Positions 8,089 to 15,763 of a stretch of DNA of 64,000 bases are shown here, in pieces. The notes under the pieces were generated by a model. It worked only from the letters and a program-made list of their open reading frames with translations, was not told the origin of the DNA and did not search any database. The stretch lies in contig NZ_MJGN01000016.1 of assembly GCF_001865065.1 (NCBI RefSeq), positions 114,429-178,428 on the forward strand. Reading direction: 5' to 3'. Made by a program: the position numbers and the translations under genes. Position 1 is the first letter of the stretch. Every line of letters begins with the position of its first letter. The DNA comes from Curtobacterium sp. MCBA15_008 (GTDB taxonomy: Bacteria; Actinomycetota; Actinomycetes; Actinomycetales; Microbacteriaceae).

Positions 8089-8861
8089 TGACCGACATCG
8101 ATCCCTCCTCCACCACGGAGCCCACCGCACCGGTCCCCGGTCCCGACCTCACCGCGCTCGCGCGGAAGGCCCTGCTCGAGGTGACCCCGGAATCGACCGT
8201 CGGGGCGTCGGCGGGCACGGTCGACGAGGGCGACGGCGTCGTCTCCGTCCTGTTCGCCAACCGCATGTCCGGGTACCCGGGCTGGCGCTGGACCGTCTCG
8301 ATCGCCCAGGTCGAGGGTGACGAGCCGAGCGTGCTCGAGGTCGAGCTCATGCCGGGCGACGGCTCGCTCGTCGCGCCGGAGTGGGTGCCGTGGTCGGATC
8401 GGCTCGCGGAGTACCGGGCCGGGCAGGACTCGGAGCACGCGCACGACGACGAGACTGACGAGGACGACGACGAGTCCGACGACGAGGACGACGACGAGTT
8501 CGACGGCGACGACGAGTCGGACGACGACGACGAGTCGGACGATGACGACGACGAAGACGACGCCGAGTCCGACGACGACGACAGCGACGACGACTTCGAC
8601 ACCGACGAGGACGACCTCGACGAGTCGGACGACGACGACATCGACGGCGTGGACGTCGACGAGCTCGACGTGGACACCGACGCCGAAGACGACTCGGACG
8701 CCGACGACGATGACGACGACGAGGCCGAGGACGAGGCCCCGCAGCCGTCCCGTGGCGCTCGCCGTCGCGCCCGCCGTGTCCGTCCGGTCGACCCCGACGA
8801 TGACCTCGAGGTCGACCAGCTCGACCCGAGCGAGACCGACCCGGACCAGCACCGGTCCTGA
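8088..8861 (+). CDS. DUF3027 protein with extreme acidic C-terminal tail
   Basis: A 257-residue protein. The N-terminal half has the DUF3027 signature (GYPGWRWTVSIAQ, MPGDGSLVAPEWVPWSDRL). From about residue 117 to 217 it is nearly pure Asp/Glu/Ser, encoded by runs of GAC/GAG, followed by a short basic patch (RGARRRARRVR) and an acidic end. The ATG at 8088 overlaps the stop of the cold-shock gene; a GTG one codon upstream is possible but unnecessary. The pairing with a cold-shock gene is conserved in actinobacteria, but the function is unknown. The tail length is probably variable between strains because of the repeated codons. Confidence 0.85.
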   Translation: MTDIDPSSTTEPTAPVPGPDLTALARKALLEVTPESTVGASAGTVDEGDGVVSVLFANRMSGYPGWRWTVSIAQVEGDEPSVLEVELMPGDGSLVAPEWVPWSDRLAEYRAGQDSEHAHDDETDEDDDESDDEDDDEFDGDDESDDDDESDDDDDEDDAESDDDDSDDDFDTDEDDLDESDDDDIDGVDVDELDVDTDAEDDSDADDDDDDEAEDEAPQPSRGARRRARRVRPVDPDDDLEVDQLDPSETDPDQHRS

Positions 8862-8879
8862 CGCCCGGCGCCTCCCGAC

Positions 8880-8940
8880 ACGCAACGGGGGCGGTTGCTC
8901 ACAGCGGAGTACCGCTGCGAGCAACCGCCCCCCGTTGCGT
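8880..8940. terminator. long palindrome between convergent genes (GCGGTTGCTC family, copy 1)
   Basis: Arms ACGCAACGGGGGCGGTTGCT... (8880-8900) and its near-perfect complement (8919-8940) enclose an inner hairpin CAGCGG-AGTA-CCGCTG. It lies between the convergent DUF3027 and serC genes. A sister element with the same inner sequence is at 59126-59197. It is likely a bidirectional terminator belonging to a dispersed family. Confidence 0.7.
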
Positions 8941-8947
8941 TGTGCGA

Positions 8948-9002
8948 TCGCGCGAGCGACCGGCCGGCCGGCCGAGCGAGCGACCGGCCGACCGACCGGG
9001 CG
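8948..9002. repeat. GACCG/GAGC low-complexity stretch
   Basis: Short direct repeats of GAGCGACCGGCC and GACCGACCGG follow the palindrome and end just before the serC stop codon. No gene is seen here. Confidence 0.5.
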
Positions 9003-9012
9003 CGACTCCGGG

Positions 9013-10128
9013 TCAGCGCAGCGCGTTCACCGTGTAGTCGATCGCACGCGTGAGCTTCGCGACGTCGTCCGGGTCGATCGCGGTGAAGGTCGCGACGCGG
9101 AGCTGGTTCCGGCCGAGCTTCCGGTACGGCTCGGTGTCGACGATGCCGTTCTGGCGCAGGGTCGCGGCGACGGCCTTCGCGTCGATCGAGTCGTCGAGGT
9201 CGATCGTGGCGACGACCTGCGACCGGTGCTCCGGCACGCTGACGAACGGCGTCGCGTAGTCGACCGACTCCGCCCAGTCGTACAGCGTCGAGGACGAGGT
9301 CTTCGTGCGGGTGTCGGCCCACGTGAGCCCGCCGGACTGGTTGATCCACTGCACCTGGTCGTCGAGCAGGATCAGGGTGGCGAGCGCCGGGGTGTTCAGC
9401 GTCTGGTTGAGCCGCGAGTTGTCGACGGCGTTCTTGAGCGACAGGAACTCCGGGATGTACCGGCCGCTCGCCGCGATGCGCTCGACGCGCTCGAGGGCGG
9501 CGGGGGAGAACAGGGCGAGCCAGAGCCCGCCGTCCGAGGCGAAGTTCTTCTGCGGCGCGAAGTAGTAGACGTCCGTGGCGCTCACGTCGAACGCCGCACC
9601 ACCGGCAGCGCTCGTGGCGTCGACCACGGTGAGCGCGCCGTCGTCACCCGCGGCGCGGACGACCGGAGCCATGACGCCGGTCGAGGTCTCGTTGTGCGGG
9701 TAGGCGTACACGTCCACGCCCTCCACCGGTTCGAGCGTCGCGAGCGAGCCACCCGGGGCCTCGAGCACGTGCGGCGCCTCGAGCCACGGGGCGGCGGCGG
9801 CCTTGGCGAACTTGGAGCCGAACTCGCCGAAGGACAGGTTCTCGGCGCGACGCTCGATGAGCCCGAACGCGGCGGCGTCCCAGAACGCGGTCGACCCGCC
9901 GTTGCCGAGGACGACCTCGTAGCCCTCGGGCAGGTCGAACAGGTCGGCGAGTCCGGCGCGCACGCTGCCGACCAGGTCCTTGACGGGCTTCTGGCGGTGG
10001 GAGGTACCGAGGATCGTCGCCCCGCGGGTCACGAGGGACTCGAGCTGCGCGCCACGGATCTTGGACGGGCCGCAGCCGAATCGTCCGTCGGTCGGGAGGA
10101 GGTCGGCGGGGATGACGATGTCTGCCAT
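9013..10128 (-). CDS. serC: phosphoserine transaminase
   Basis: A 371-residue PLP enzyme of serine biosynthesis: 3-phosphohydroxypyruvate plus glutamate to phosphoserine plus 2-oxoglutarate. The N-terminus IPADLLPTDGRFGCGPSKIR and the Schiff-base region YFAPQKNFASDGGLW (with the active Lys) fit the actinobacterial SerC subtype; the nucleotide-like loop LGNGGSTAFWDAAAFGL binds the PLP phosphate region. The length is normal for the subtype. The gene stands alone between a palindrome and ideR. TAGGAT at 10135-10140 ends 6 nt before the ATG, so the transcript is probably leaderless. Confidence 0.93.
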   Translation of the reverse strand: MADIVIPADLLPTDGRFGCGPSKIRGAQLESLVTRGATILGTSHRQKPVKDLVGSVRAGLADLFDLPEGYEVVLGNGGSTAFWDAAAFGLIERRAENLSFGEFGSKFAKAAAAPWLEAPHVLEAPGGSLATLEPVEGVDVYAYPHNETSTGVMAPVVRAAGDDGALTVVDATSAAGGAAFDVSATDVYYFAPQKNFASDGGLWLALFSPAALERVERIAASGRYIPEFLSLKNAVDNSRLNQTLNTPALATLILLDDQVQWINQSGGLTWADTRTKTSSSTLYDWAESVDYATPFVSVPEHRSQVVATIDLDDSIDAKAVAATLRQNGIVDTEPYRKLGRNQLRVATFTAIDPDDVAKLTRAIDYTVNALR

Positions 10129-10134
10129 GCACCG

Positions 10135-10140
10135 ATCCTA
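10135..10140 (-). promoter_or_regulatory. -10 box TAGGAT of serC
   Basis: It ends 6 nt before the ATG at 10128, the spacing expected for leaderless transcription. Confidence 0.5.
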
Positions 10141-10239
10141 ACGAGCGGTATCCCAGCGCTCGTGACCGTGCACCGGCCGGACGGGGCGGACCCGCACCGT
10201 GCCTCCAGGCCGCAGCCGACCCACGCCGGACGGGAGTTT

Positions 10240-10254
10240 CTTGCACCACGCAAG
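10240..10254. promoter_or_regulatory. palindrome CTTGC-N5-GCAAG upstream of ideR
   Basis: A perfect 5-bp inverted repeat with 5-nt centre, 71-85 bp before the ideR start and between the divergent serC and ideR promoters. It may be an operator. It does not match the AT-rich iron-box consensus I know. A TAGGGT at 10285-10290 could be the ideR -10. A right-half copy of the TGGAGGCGCGGTG element sits just upstream at about 10188-10212. Confidence 0.35.
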
Positions 10255-10324
10255 TGTTGGTCAGTCCTCGACGCCCCGAACAAGTAGGGTGGGGCGCGCT
10301 GGGCCCAGACATGAGAGGCGGACC

Positions 10325-11020
10325 GTGACCGATCTCGTCGACACAACGGAGATGTACCTCCGCACCATCCTCGACCTCGAGGAGGAGGCGATCGTTCCGC
10401 TGCGCGCCCGCATCTCGGAGCGCCTCGGCCACTCGGGTCCCACGGTCTCGCAGACCATCGCCCGCATGGAGCGCGACGGCCTCGTCGTCGTGTCCGGCGA
10501 CCGGCACCTCGAGCTCACGGAAGAGGGGCGCTCCCGCGCGACCCACGTGATGCGCAAGCACCGCCTGGCGGAGCGGCTGCTCTCCGACGTCATCGGACTC
10601 GACTGGGCGTTCGTCCACGACGAGGCCTGCCGCTGGGAGCACGTCATGAGCGAACAGGTCGAGGTCCGCCTGCTCGAGATGCTCGGCAACCCGACCGAGT
10701 CGCCGTACGGCAACCCGATCCCCGGCCTCGCCGAGATCGGCGGCCCCGCGGCAGCCGGCTTCCTCGACGGCGTGCAGAACATCGTCGCCGCGACCGAGGG
10801 CACCGACGCCGTCGCGACCGGTGTCATCCGGCGCCTGGGCGAACCCGTCCAGTTCGAGCCGGAGCTCCTCCACCAGCTGCGATCGGCCGGCGTCATGCCG
10901 GGGCGGTTGGCGAGCGTGCAGCGTGCGGGCGCCTACGTGGCCGTCCGGGTCGACGGCGAGGACTCGGGCATCGAGCTGCCGAGCGAGGTCGCGCAGCACG
11001 TCTACATCGAGCGTCCGTAG
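10325..11020 (+). CDS. ideR: DtxR/IdeR-family iron-dependent repressor
   Basis: A 231-residue metal-dependent repressor that controls iron uptake and storage genes. Counting from the GTG at 10325, the ligands match the DtxR/IdeR numbering: Met10, His79, Glu83, His98, Cys102, Glu105 and His106. The helix-turn-helix (about 27-50, HSGPTVSQTIARMERDGLV) and the C-terminal SH3-like domain (about 150-231) are present. Cys102 and Met10 favour the iron-type DtxR/IdeR branch over MntR. The GTG is chosen over upstream in-frame codons because the family starts with this LVDTTEMYLRT sequence and GAGAGGCGG precedes it. Confidence 0.93.
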   Translation: MTDLVDTTEMYLRTILDLEEEAIVPLRARISERLGHSGPTVSQTIARMERDGLVVVSGDRHLELTEEGRSRATHVMRKHRLAERLLSDVIGLDWAFVHDEACRWEHVMSEQVEVRLLEMLGNPTESPYGNPIPGLAEIGGPAAAGFLDGVQNIVAATEGTDAVATGVIRRLGEPVQFEPELLHQLRSAGVMPGRLASVQRAGAYVAVRVDGEDSGIELPSEVAQHVYIERP

Positions 11021-11159
11021 GGACTTCGGCCGGCGATGCCCCTGCATCTGGGGGAACGGCATTTTTTGCGCTCTGATCAGGGCTTCTTTACCGTTCCGTT
11101 ACAAAGCGGCGTTTTCATCTCGACAAGGTAACGGTCGGCACGTACACTCGACGAGTCCG

Positions 11160-11303
11160 CCGGCCACCCACGAGGCCCAGGACCCGTGACAGGACGTCTC
11201 GAACCCGTCTCCTGTCTCGATCGGAAACGATGACGAACGGATGGGGTTGCGCGGCCCGCGGTCACCCACGCGGACGTGATGACGAGACGCCGGAGACACC
11301 CCT
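11160..11303 (+). promoter_or_regulatory. structured 5' leader of the NlpC/P60 gene (candidate c-di-AMP riboswitch)
   Basis: Seen: GACAGGA (11188-11194) pairs with TCCTGTC (11210-11216); the enclosed CGTCTCG (11195-11201) can instead pair with CGAGACG (11283-11289) just before the ribosome-binding GGAG; ATCG-GAAA-CGAT (near 11219-11230) and CCGCG/CGCGG (near 11256-11273) form further hairpins. The first two pairings look mutually exclusive or pseudoknotted, as in a switch. Known: actinobacterial ydaO/yuaA (c-di-AMP) riboswitches often precede NlpC/P60 and Rpf cell-wall hydrolase genes. The class assignment is inferred from context and layout and needs a covariance-model search. Confidence 0.45.
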
Positions 11304-12275
11304 TTGACGCAGACCGGTTCCGCCGCGGACGCCCAGACGCCCGTGAACCCGACGAACACCGCGAACGCCACCGATGCCCCGCTCTCGCGCCGCGCCGTCC
11401 GGCAGAGCGAGACCGACGTGCCCCGCACCCGGAGCGCTCGCGTGACGCCCGTCCGTGACGCACCGCTCCCCGGCGGTCGTCGTGCCGCGCAGGCCGCTCG
11501 GACCGCCGCCGACACCAAGGCGAGCTCGTCGGCCCGCAAGCGTCGCTTCCTGGCGCCGGTCGTCCTGACCGTGGCCGCTGGCATGTTCGGCACCGTCGCG
11601 GTCGCCCCGGCCTTCGCTGCCACGCAGCAGTCGAGCAGCACCGACGCCGCGAACGCCCAGCGTGCGATCCGCACCACCGAGGCCCAGAACTTCTCCGTGT
11701 CCGACGCGGTCGCCCTCGCCGGCACCAACCGCGACGGCTACGGCGCCACCGCGCAGTCCACGCTCGACGCCGAGGCAGCGAAGAAGGCCGCCGACGCCGC
11801 CGCGAAGCAGGCTGCGTCCCAGGCCGCAGCCACGCAGGCCGCACGTGCCCAGACCGCGTCGCAGTACGCCGCCTACACCGGCCCGAGCGCCTCCGACTAC
11901 GTGGCGTCGGCCAGCGCCGCGAAGACCCCGTTCTCGCTGCCGGCCGTGGTCGCCACCGCCAAGCAGTACATCGGCACGCCCTACGTCTTCGGTGGTGCGG
12001 ACCCGTCCGGCTTCGACTGCTCGGGCTACGTCATGTTCGTGTACGCCCAGTACGGCATCAACCTGGCGCACTCGGTGCCGCTGCAGGACCAGGCCGGCAC
12101 CACGATCCCCGAGTCCGAGGCGCAGCCGGGTGACGTCGTCATCTTCAACAACGAGGCGCACGACGGCTTCTACATGGGCAACGGCATGATCATGGACGCC
12201 CCGAAGCCCGGCGGCGCCGTCTCGATCCGCCCGATCTGGACCAGCGACTACCACATCGTCCGCTTCGGCATCTGA
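11304..12275 (+). CDS. secreted NlpC/P60 (C40) cell-wall endopeptidase
   Basis: A 323-residue exported peptidoglycan hydrolase. A long basic N-terminus (about 80 residues, low complexity) precedes the hydrophobic signal segment FLAPVVLTVAAGMFGTVAVA with cleavage after AFA. An Ala-rich linker follows, with AKKAADAAAKQAASQAAATQ likely a helical spacer. The NlpC/P60 domain starts near residue 213: YIGTPYVFGGADPSGFDCSG holds the catalytic Cys, and HDGFYMG the catalytic His. The start is the TTG at 11304, 9 nt after GGAG; no ATG fits. It likely cleaves stem peptides during cell separation. Regulation is probably through the structured leader. Confidence 0.88.
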   Translation: MTQTGSAADAQTPVNPTNTANATDAPLSRRAVRQSETDVPRTRSARVTPVRDAPLPGGRRAAQAARTAADTKASSSARKRRFLAPVVLTVAAGMFGTVAVAPAFAATQQSSSTDAANAQRAIRTTEAQNFSVSDAVALAGTNRDGYGATAQSTLDAEAAKKAADAAAKQAASQAAATQAARAQTASQYAAYTGPSASDYVASASAAKTPFSLPAVVATAKQYIGTPYVFGGADPSGFDCSGYVMFVYAQYGINLAHSVPLQDQAGTTIPESEAQPGDVVIFNNEAHDGFYMGNGMIMDAPKPGGAVSIRPIWTSDYHIVRFGI

Positions 12276-12310
12276 GCCGACCGCGGGCTTCGATCCCGTG
12301 AACATCGCCG

Positions 12311-12345
12311 GAACCGGCCCGCACACCCTCGTGCCGGGCCGGTTT
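12311..12345 (+). terminator. terminator of the NlpC/P60 gene
   Basis: GAACCGGCCCG (12311-12321) and CGGGCCGGTTT (12335-12345) form a GC-rich stem ending in TTT, 36 bp after the stop codon. Confidence 0.75.
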
Positions 12346-12398
12346 CTGACGTACCCTGCTGCTGCACCGGTCCGATCCGGTCCGCACAGGGAGACCTC

Positions 12399-12494
12399 AT
12401 GTCATCGTTCCGCACGACCCGCACCATGGGTCGGCGCGCGCACGTCGACATATGGTCGACCACCGCCTGCATGCACGAGCACACCCCTGCATGA
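12399..12494 (+). CDS. possible 31-residue small ORF or leader peptide
   Basis: ATG at 12399 follows AGGGAG with ideal spacing and encodes a 31-residue basic peptide starting SSFRTTRTMGRRAH. The DNA is full of inverted repeats (CGACCC/GGGTCG, GTCGAC twice, TGCATG twice) and is followed immediately by a strong hairpin at 12497-12526. It may be a translated leader, a small protein, or a structured RNA whose ORF is fortuitous. It lies 137 bp upstream of the HNH nuclease gene on the same strand. I do not recognise it. Confidence 0.35.
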   Translation: MSSFRTTRTMGRRAHVDIWSTTACMHEHTPA

Positions 12495-12496
12495 CG

Positions 12497-12526
12497 AGAG
12501 CACTGCCCATCCGGGTGGTGCTCTTC
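12497..12526 (+). terminator. hairpin after the small ORF
   Basis: GAGCAC, CCC and their complements GGG, GTGCTC give a compact stem (AGAGCAC at 12497-12503 with GTGCTCT at 12518-12524) ending in TTCG. It is an intrinsic-terminator or attenuator candidate between the small ORF and the HNH gene. Confidence 0.5.
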
Positions 12527-12631
12527 GTGGTTCCGGGGTCGTGGACGCGAGCGACGGTCACCTGAGCGGGTGCCCCGGCCCGACGCACCCGCACCGCCTG
12601 GAAGCCGTCCAGGCACGTCGGAAGGGAACCC

Positions 12632-13126
12632 ATGCGCACTCTCGTCCTCAACGCCGGTTACGAGCCCCTCGCGGTAATCTCGTTCCGTCGGGCCCTCGTG
12701 CTCGTCATGAACCAGAAGGCCGCCATCGTCGCCGCGGACCTCGAGCACCCTGTCACGGGCTCGACGTCCTCCTACGACCGTCCGTCCGTCATCATCCTGA
12801 CCCGGTACGTGCGGATCCCGCACTCCCGGCTCGTGCCGGTCTCCCGGCGCGGGGTCCTGCGCCGGGACGCCAACCGGTGCGCGTACTGCGACCGGCACGC
12901 GACCACGATCGACCACGTCCAGCCGCGTTCCCGCGGTGGTGAGGACTCGTGGGAGAACCTCGTCGCCTGCTGCCTCGCGTGCAACAACACCAAGGGCGAT
13001 CGCACCCCGCAGGAGATGGGCTGGCGACTGCGCTTCCGCCCGAAGGCGCCGCACGGGTCGTCGTGGGTGGTGCGCGGCATCGAGCGCCCGCAGTCCGAGT
13101 GGGATGAGTACCTGGTGGCCGCGTAG
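12632..13126 (+). CDS. HNH endonuclease
   Basis: A 164-residue protein. The HNH fold is at residues about 73-125: zinc cysteines CAYC and CLAC, the DHVQPRSRGG motif supplying the metal/catalytic His pair, the central Asn in WENLV, and CNNTKGD. The first 70 residues (TLVLNAGYEPLAVISFRRAL) are the conserved N-terminus of the stand-alone HNH family widespread in actinobacteria, whose cellular role is not defined. AAGGGAA just upstream supports the ATG. No restriction methyltransferase is nearby, so a restriction role is not supported. Confidence 0.88.
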   Translation: MRTLVLNAGYEPLAVISFRRALVLVMNQKAAIVAADLEHPVTGSTSSYDRPSVIILTRYVRIPHSRLVPVSRRGVLRRDANRCAYCDRHATTIDHVQPRSRGGEDSWENLVACCLACNNTKGDRTPQEMGWRLRFRPKAPHGSSWVVRGIERPQSEWDEYLVAA

Positions 13127-13151
13127 CGGCCCGTCGCGGCTGTCGCCGTGT

Positions 13152-13195
13152 CGGACTGGAGGCGCGTGGCGGGCTCGCCACGCGCCTCCAGTCCG
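13152..13195. terminator. palindrome between convergent genes (TGGAGGCGCG family)
   Basis: Perfect 20-bp arms (13152-13171 and 13176-13195) with a 4-nt loop, beginning CGGACTGGAGGCGCG. It lies between the convergent HNH and CPBP genes and abuts the stop codon of the latter. Confidence 0.75.
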
Positions 13196-14056
13196 TCAGC
13201 TGGTCCGGTCCAGGGCGCGCGCCCGGCGGCCCGGCAGCAGGAAGATCGCGACGATCCCGAACACGATGTAGACGAAGTTGAAGAGCGACGCGAACGTGAC
13301 GAGGGCGTGTGAGCCACCCGTGACCACCGCGTGCGCGTCGTTGAGGCCGCCGACCGCCATCAGGGTCGTCGGGTCGGTGAGCGCGTGCAGGAGCATCGGC
13401 ACGATCAGCCACCGGCTGACCCGGAGCGCGAGGAACATCATCGCGCCGAAGCCCATCGCGTAGCCGACGGTCGCGAAGACGAGGAGCGGGTTGCCGCCGC
13501 CGAGCAGGTTCTGCAGGTGGATCAGTCCGAAGACGAGGGACGACAGGACGAAGACGGCTCGCTCGCTGTACCCGTGGCGTTCCAGCAGTTCGACGGCGAC
13601 GCCGCGGGTGAGGAGTTCCTCGGCGAACCCGACGCAGAGGCCGAAGAACAGGATCGAGAGCACCAGCGTCGGCGTGAAGCGGGACCAGTCGGTGCCGAAG
13701 ACCTTGAGGATCGGCGGCACGATCGTGATGACGACGGCGATCCACATCCACCGCGGTGCCCGGTCGGCACGGCGGCGGAACAGCCGCGGCACCCAGCCGA
13801 GCGTCGCCGCGAACGCCAGGAGCAGCAGCCCCATCAGGCCGATCGGCAGGATCGACCCGAGGAGCACGCTCGTCACGTCGCCGTAGGGGTTGTCCAGGTC
13901 GATGTACGGCCGGATGACGAGGCCGAGGAGCTGGCCGAGGCCCAAGTACACGGCCAGGTACAGGGCTGCGAGGAGGACCGCGCGCCACCACCCGCCCCGT
14001 TGCCAGAACCGCTGCCAAGCGTTCGCGTGTGTCTGATCCGTCGTCTGGTCCGTCAT
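13196..14056 (-). CDS. CPBP-family intramembrane metalloprotease
   Basis: A 286-residue polytopic membrane protein with about eight hydrophobic segments. The three CPBP/Abi motifs are present: FAEELLTRG (paired Glu with Arg), FGLIHLQN (His) and LHALTD (second His). Homologues are CAAX-type or bacteriocin-immunity-type proteases; the substrate here is unknown. A polar N-terminal stretch (MTDQTTDQTHANAWQ) precedes TM1. It lies 64 bp downstream of a PrsW-type protease gene on the same strand, so the two may be co-expressed. Confidence 0.85.
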   Translation of the reverse strand: MTDQTTDQTHANAWQRFWQRGGWWRAVLLAALYLAVYLGLGQLLGLVIRPYIDLDNPYGDVTSVLLGSILPIGLMGLLLLAFAATLGWVPRLFRRRADRAPRWMWIAVVITIVPPILKVFGTDWSRFTPTLVLSILFFGLCVGFAEELLTRGVAVELLERHGYSERAVFVLSSLVFGLIHLQNLLGGGNPLLVFATVGYAMGFGAMMFLALRVSRWLIVPMLLHALTDPTTLMAVGGLNDAHAVVTGGSHALVTFASLFNFVYIVFGIVAIFLLPGRRARALDRTS

Positions 14057-14120
14057 CTGATCCCCTGGTGGCTCGGTCGGTTGCTCGGTCGGTTCGTCGA
14101 GCGGTGTCTCGGTCGTGGTC

Positions 14121-14990
14121 TCACCGCGCGTCGGTCCGGTCCCGCTGCAGTCGGAGGACCTGCGGTCGGAACCAGAACGCGAAGACCGCGACGACGTACA
14201 CGGCTTCGAGCACGATGCTCGCCGGCACGCTCCAGTCGCGGACAGGGCCGTTGATCACCGCGTCGTTGAGTCCGTGGATCGCGGCGGCGCCGACGTACGC
14301 GAGGAGGCCGATGCCGAACGCCCGCCAGGCCGGCAGCGACTTCGCTGCGAGCCAGATGACGATCGCGGCACCGACCGTGATCAGGGGGTGCGAGACCTCC
14401 ACGATGGTGCGGATCAGCACGTCCATCATCATGACGAACGGCGCATCGGACGGCGCCGGACCGCCGTCGAGGATCGGGTCCACCGCGGTGATGATGTAAC
14501 TGACTCCCTCGAGGAACCCCAGCCAGGCCGCGGCGACGAGGACGAGCCAGGCGCCGAGCCGCGGCGAACGGTACGTGCGAGCGGACAGCAGCAGGACGAC
14601 CGGGAGCAGGAGCTTCACGAACTCCTCGACGAGGCCGGGCCAGATCGCGCCGCCGGGCAGCATCGTGGCCGGGCCGTTCAGGACCCCGGCCAGCAGCATC
14701 GCGATCGTCCCCCAGGCGAGCCCGATCCACAGCGCCTGGCGCCGGTGCGGTGTGTCCGCGAGGGAGACCTTCTGGCGGAAGTACCAGGCGATCGCGACCA
14801 GCGGGACGCCGATGCCGATGATCGCGGCGACGACCACCACGAGTAGGGGGTAGGTCGGCCGGTCGTCACCGCCCGAGGCCGCGCGGTCGACGGTGAGCAG
14901 CAGCGAGCCGCCCCAGCGTCCGAGGAGCACACCGGCAGCAGCGCCCCCGAGGCCGACGATGAGCGGTACGGTCCCACGGGGTCGCGACAT
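14121..14990 (-). CDS. PrsW-family intramembrane metalloprotease
   Basis: A 289-residue membrane protein. The PrsW motifs are visible: LVEEFVKLLLP (EExxK), WLGFLEGVSYI (Glu-containing second motif), EVSHPL and AIHGLND (His motifs). About eight transmembrane helices. The family includes B. subtilis PrsW, which cleaves an anti-sigma factor; the target here is unknown, and no anti-sigma gene is adjacent. A TAGCTT at 14997-15002 ends 6 nt before the ATG, pointing to a leaderless transcript. A second PrsW-like gene is at 50946-51965. Confidence 0.85.
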   Translation of the reverse strand: MSRPRGTVPLIVGLGGAAAGVLLGRWGGSLLLTVDRAASGGDDRPTYPLLVVVVAAIIGIGVPLVAIAWYFRQKVSLADTPHRRQALWIGLAWGTIAMLLAGVLNGPATMLPGGAIWPGLVEEFVKLLLPVVLLLSARTYRSPRLGAWLVLVAAAWLGFLEGVSYIITAVDPILDGGPAPSDAPFVMMMDVLIRTIVEVSHPLITVGAAIVIWLAAKSLPAWRAFGIGLLAYVGAAAIHGLNDAVINGPVRDWSVPASIVLEAVYVVAVFAFWFRPQVLRLQRDRTDAR

Positions 14991-14996
14991 GTGCTG

Positions 14997-15002
14997 AAGC
15001 TA
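14997..15002 (-). promoter_or_regulatory. -10 box TAGCTT of the PrsW-like gene
   Basis: Six nt before the ATG at 14990, matching the leaderless pattern seen at other genes here. Confidence 0.4.
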
Positions 15003-15043
15003 TCAGCACGCTGAAGACACGCGGGATTGATGCGTGCCTGCTT

Positions 15044-15697
15044 CTACGGCCTTGCGTGGGCATGTGCCCTCGCCCGCCGTCGCCGCACGGTCAGCGTGAT
15101 CGCCAGAGCCGGGAGGCCGAGCGTGCAGCCCCAGAACACGACGACGGCGGTGATCCAGAGCGCCGTCAGTCGACTGGCGCCCTGCTCGGCGGTGGCGAGC
15201 GTCGTCGCGGTCGGCGCGTGGACCGACCCGACGGGGCCGTGGTCGATCGCGTGCGGCGGGTCGTCGAGGACCACGAGGAACGACAGTCTGCGGGGGTGGT
15301 CGCTCGACGGCGGGAAGCCCCAGGTCTCGTCACCGACGGCCGTGATCGTGCTGCCGGCAGCCGGGTCGTCGACGTCGTCCGGGATCGTCATCGCGTAGTG
15401 CGGCGTCTCCTTCGGCATCCCGGACGTGGTGTCGACGTCGGTGAGCACGCCCTGTACGACGACGGAGTGTCCGACCAGGGGACGCAGCTCGGCGATGTGC
15501 TGCGGTGCCGAGTCCTTCGCGGCCCCGAGGAACCAGAGGCCGAGGGCGCTCGGCAGGAGCAGCACGCCGAAGACGACCCAGACGGGCCAGCCAGGAACGG
15601 GCAGGCGGGGCCTCGCCGCCGGGGGATTGGCCCACACGGGAGCGCCCGGCTGCCAGTCGGTCACGCCGCGTCCCCCGTCGTCCCCCGTCGTCCCCAT
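15044..15697 (-). CDS. bitopic membrane protein of unknown function
   Basis: A 217-residue protein. After a Gly/Pro-rich N-terminus, TM1 spans about residues 33-54 (WPVWVVFGVLLLPSALGLWF), an extracytoplasmic part of about 125 residues follows, and TM2 is near the C-terminus (LTALWITAVVVFWGCTLGLP), ending in a basic tail. The middle part (GHSVVVQGVLTDVDTTSGMP) resembles the DUF3592-like loop of some membrane proteins, but the match is weak. The ATG at 15697 has GAGG/GATGAGG upstream; a GTG at 15664 with GGGGGA is an alternative start. It is divergent from the epoxide hydrolase gene. Confidence 0.7.
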   Translation of the reverse strand: MGTTGDDGGRGVTDWQPGAPVWANPPAARPRLPVPGWPVWVVFGVLLLPSALGLWFLGAAKDSAPQHIAELRPLVGHSVVVQGVLTDVDTTSGMPKETPHYAMTIPDDVDDPAAGSTITAVGDETWGFPPSSDHPRRLSFLVVLDDPPHAIDHGPVGSVHAPTATTLATAEQGASRLTALWITAVVVFWGCTLGLPALAITLTVRRRRARAHAHARP

Positions 15698-15751
15698 GGC
15701 CTCATCCTCACAGTGATCGGACCCGGGCGTGCGACCGTCGGGGCTGCGTCG

Positions 15752-15757
15752 TAGCGT
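15752..15757 (+). promoter_or_regulatory. -10 box TAGCGT of the epoxide hydrolase gene
   Basis: It ends 6 nt before the ATG at 15764, a leaderless arrangement. Confidence 0.45.
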
Positions 15758-15763
15758 CGGGTC

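Noticed and set aside
8317-10287. Long plus-strand open frame across DUF3027 and antisense serC
   Set aside because: Its Thr/Arg repeats are the shifted reading of the GAC repeats, and the rest is antisense to a complete SerC.
12632-13126. Restriction-modification system around the HNH nuclease
   Set aside because: No methyltransferase or specificity gene is near; the stand-alone HNH family is widespread in actinobacteria.
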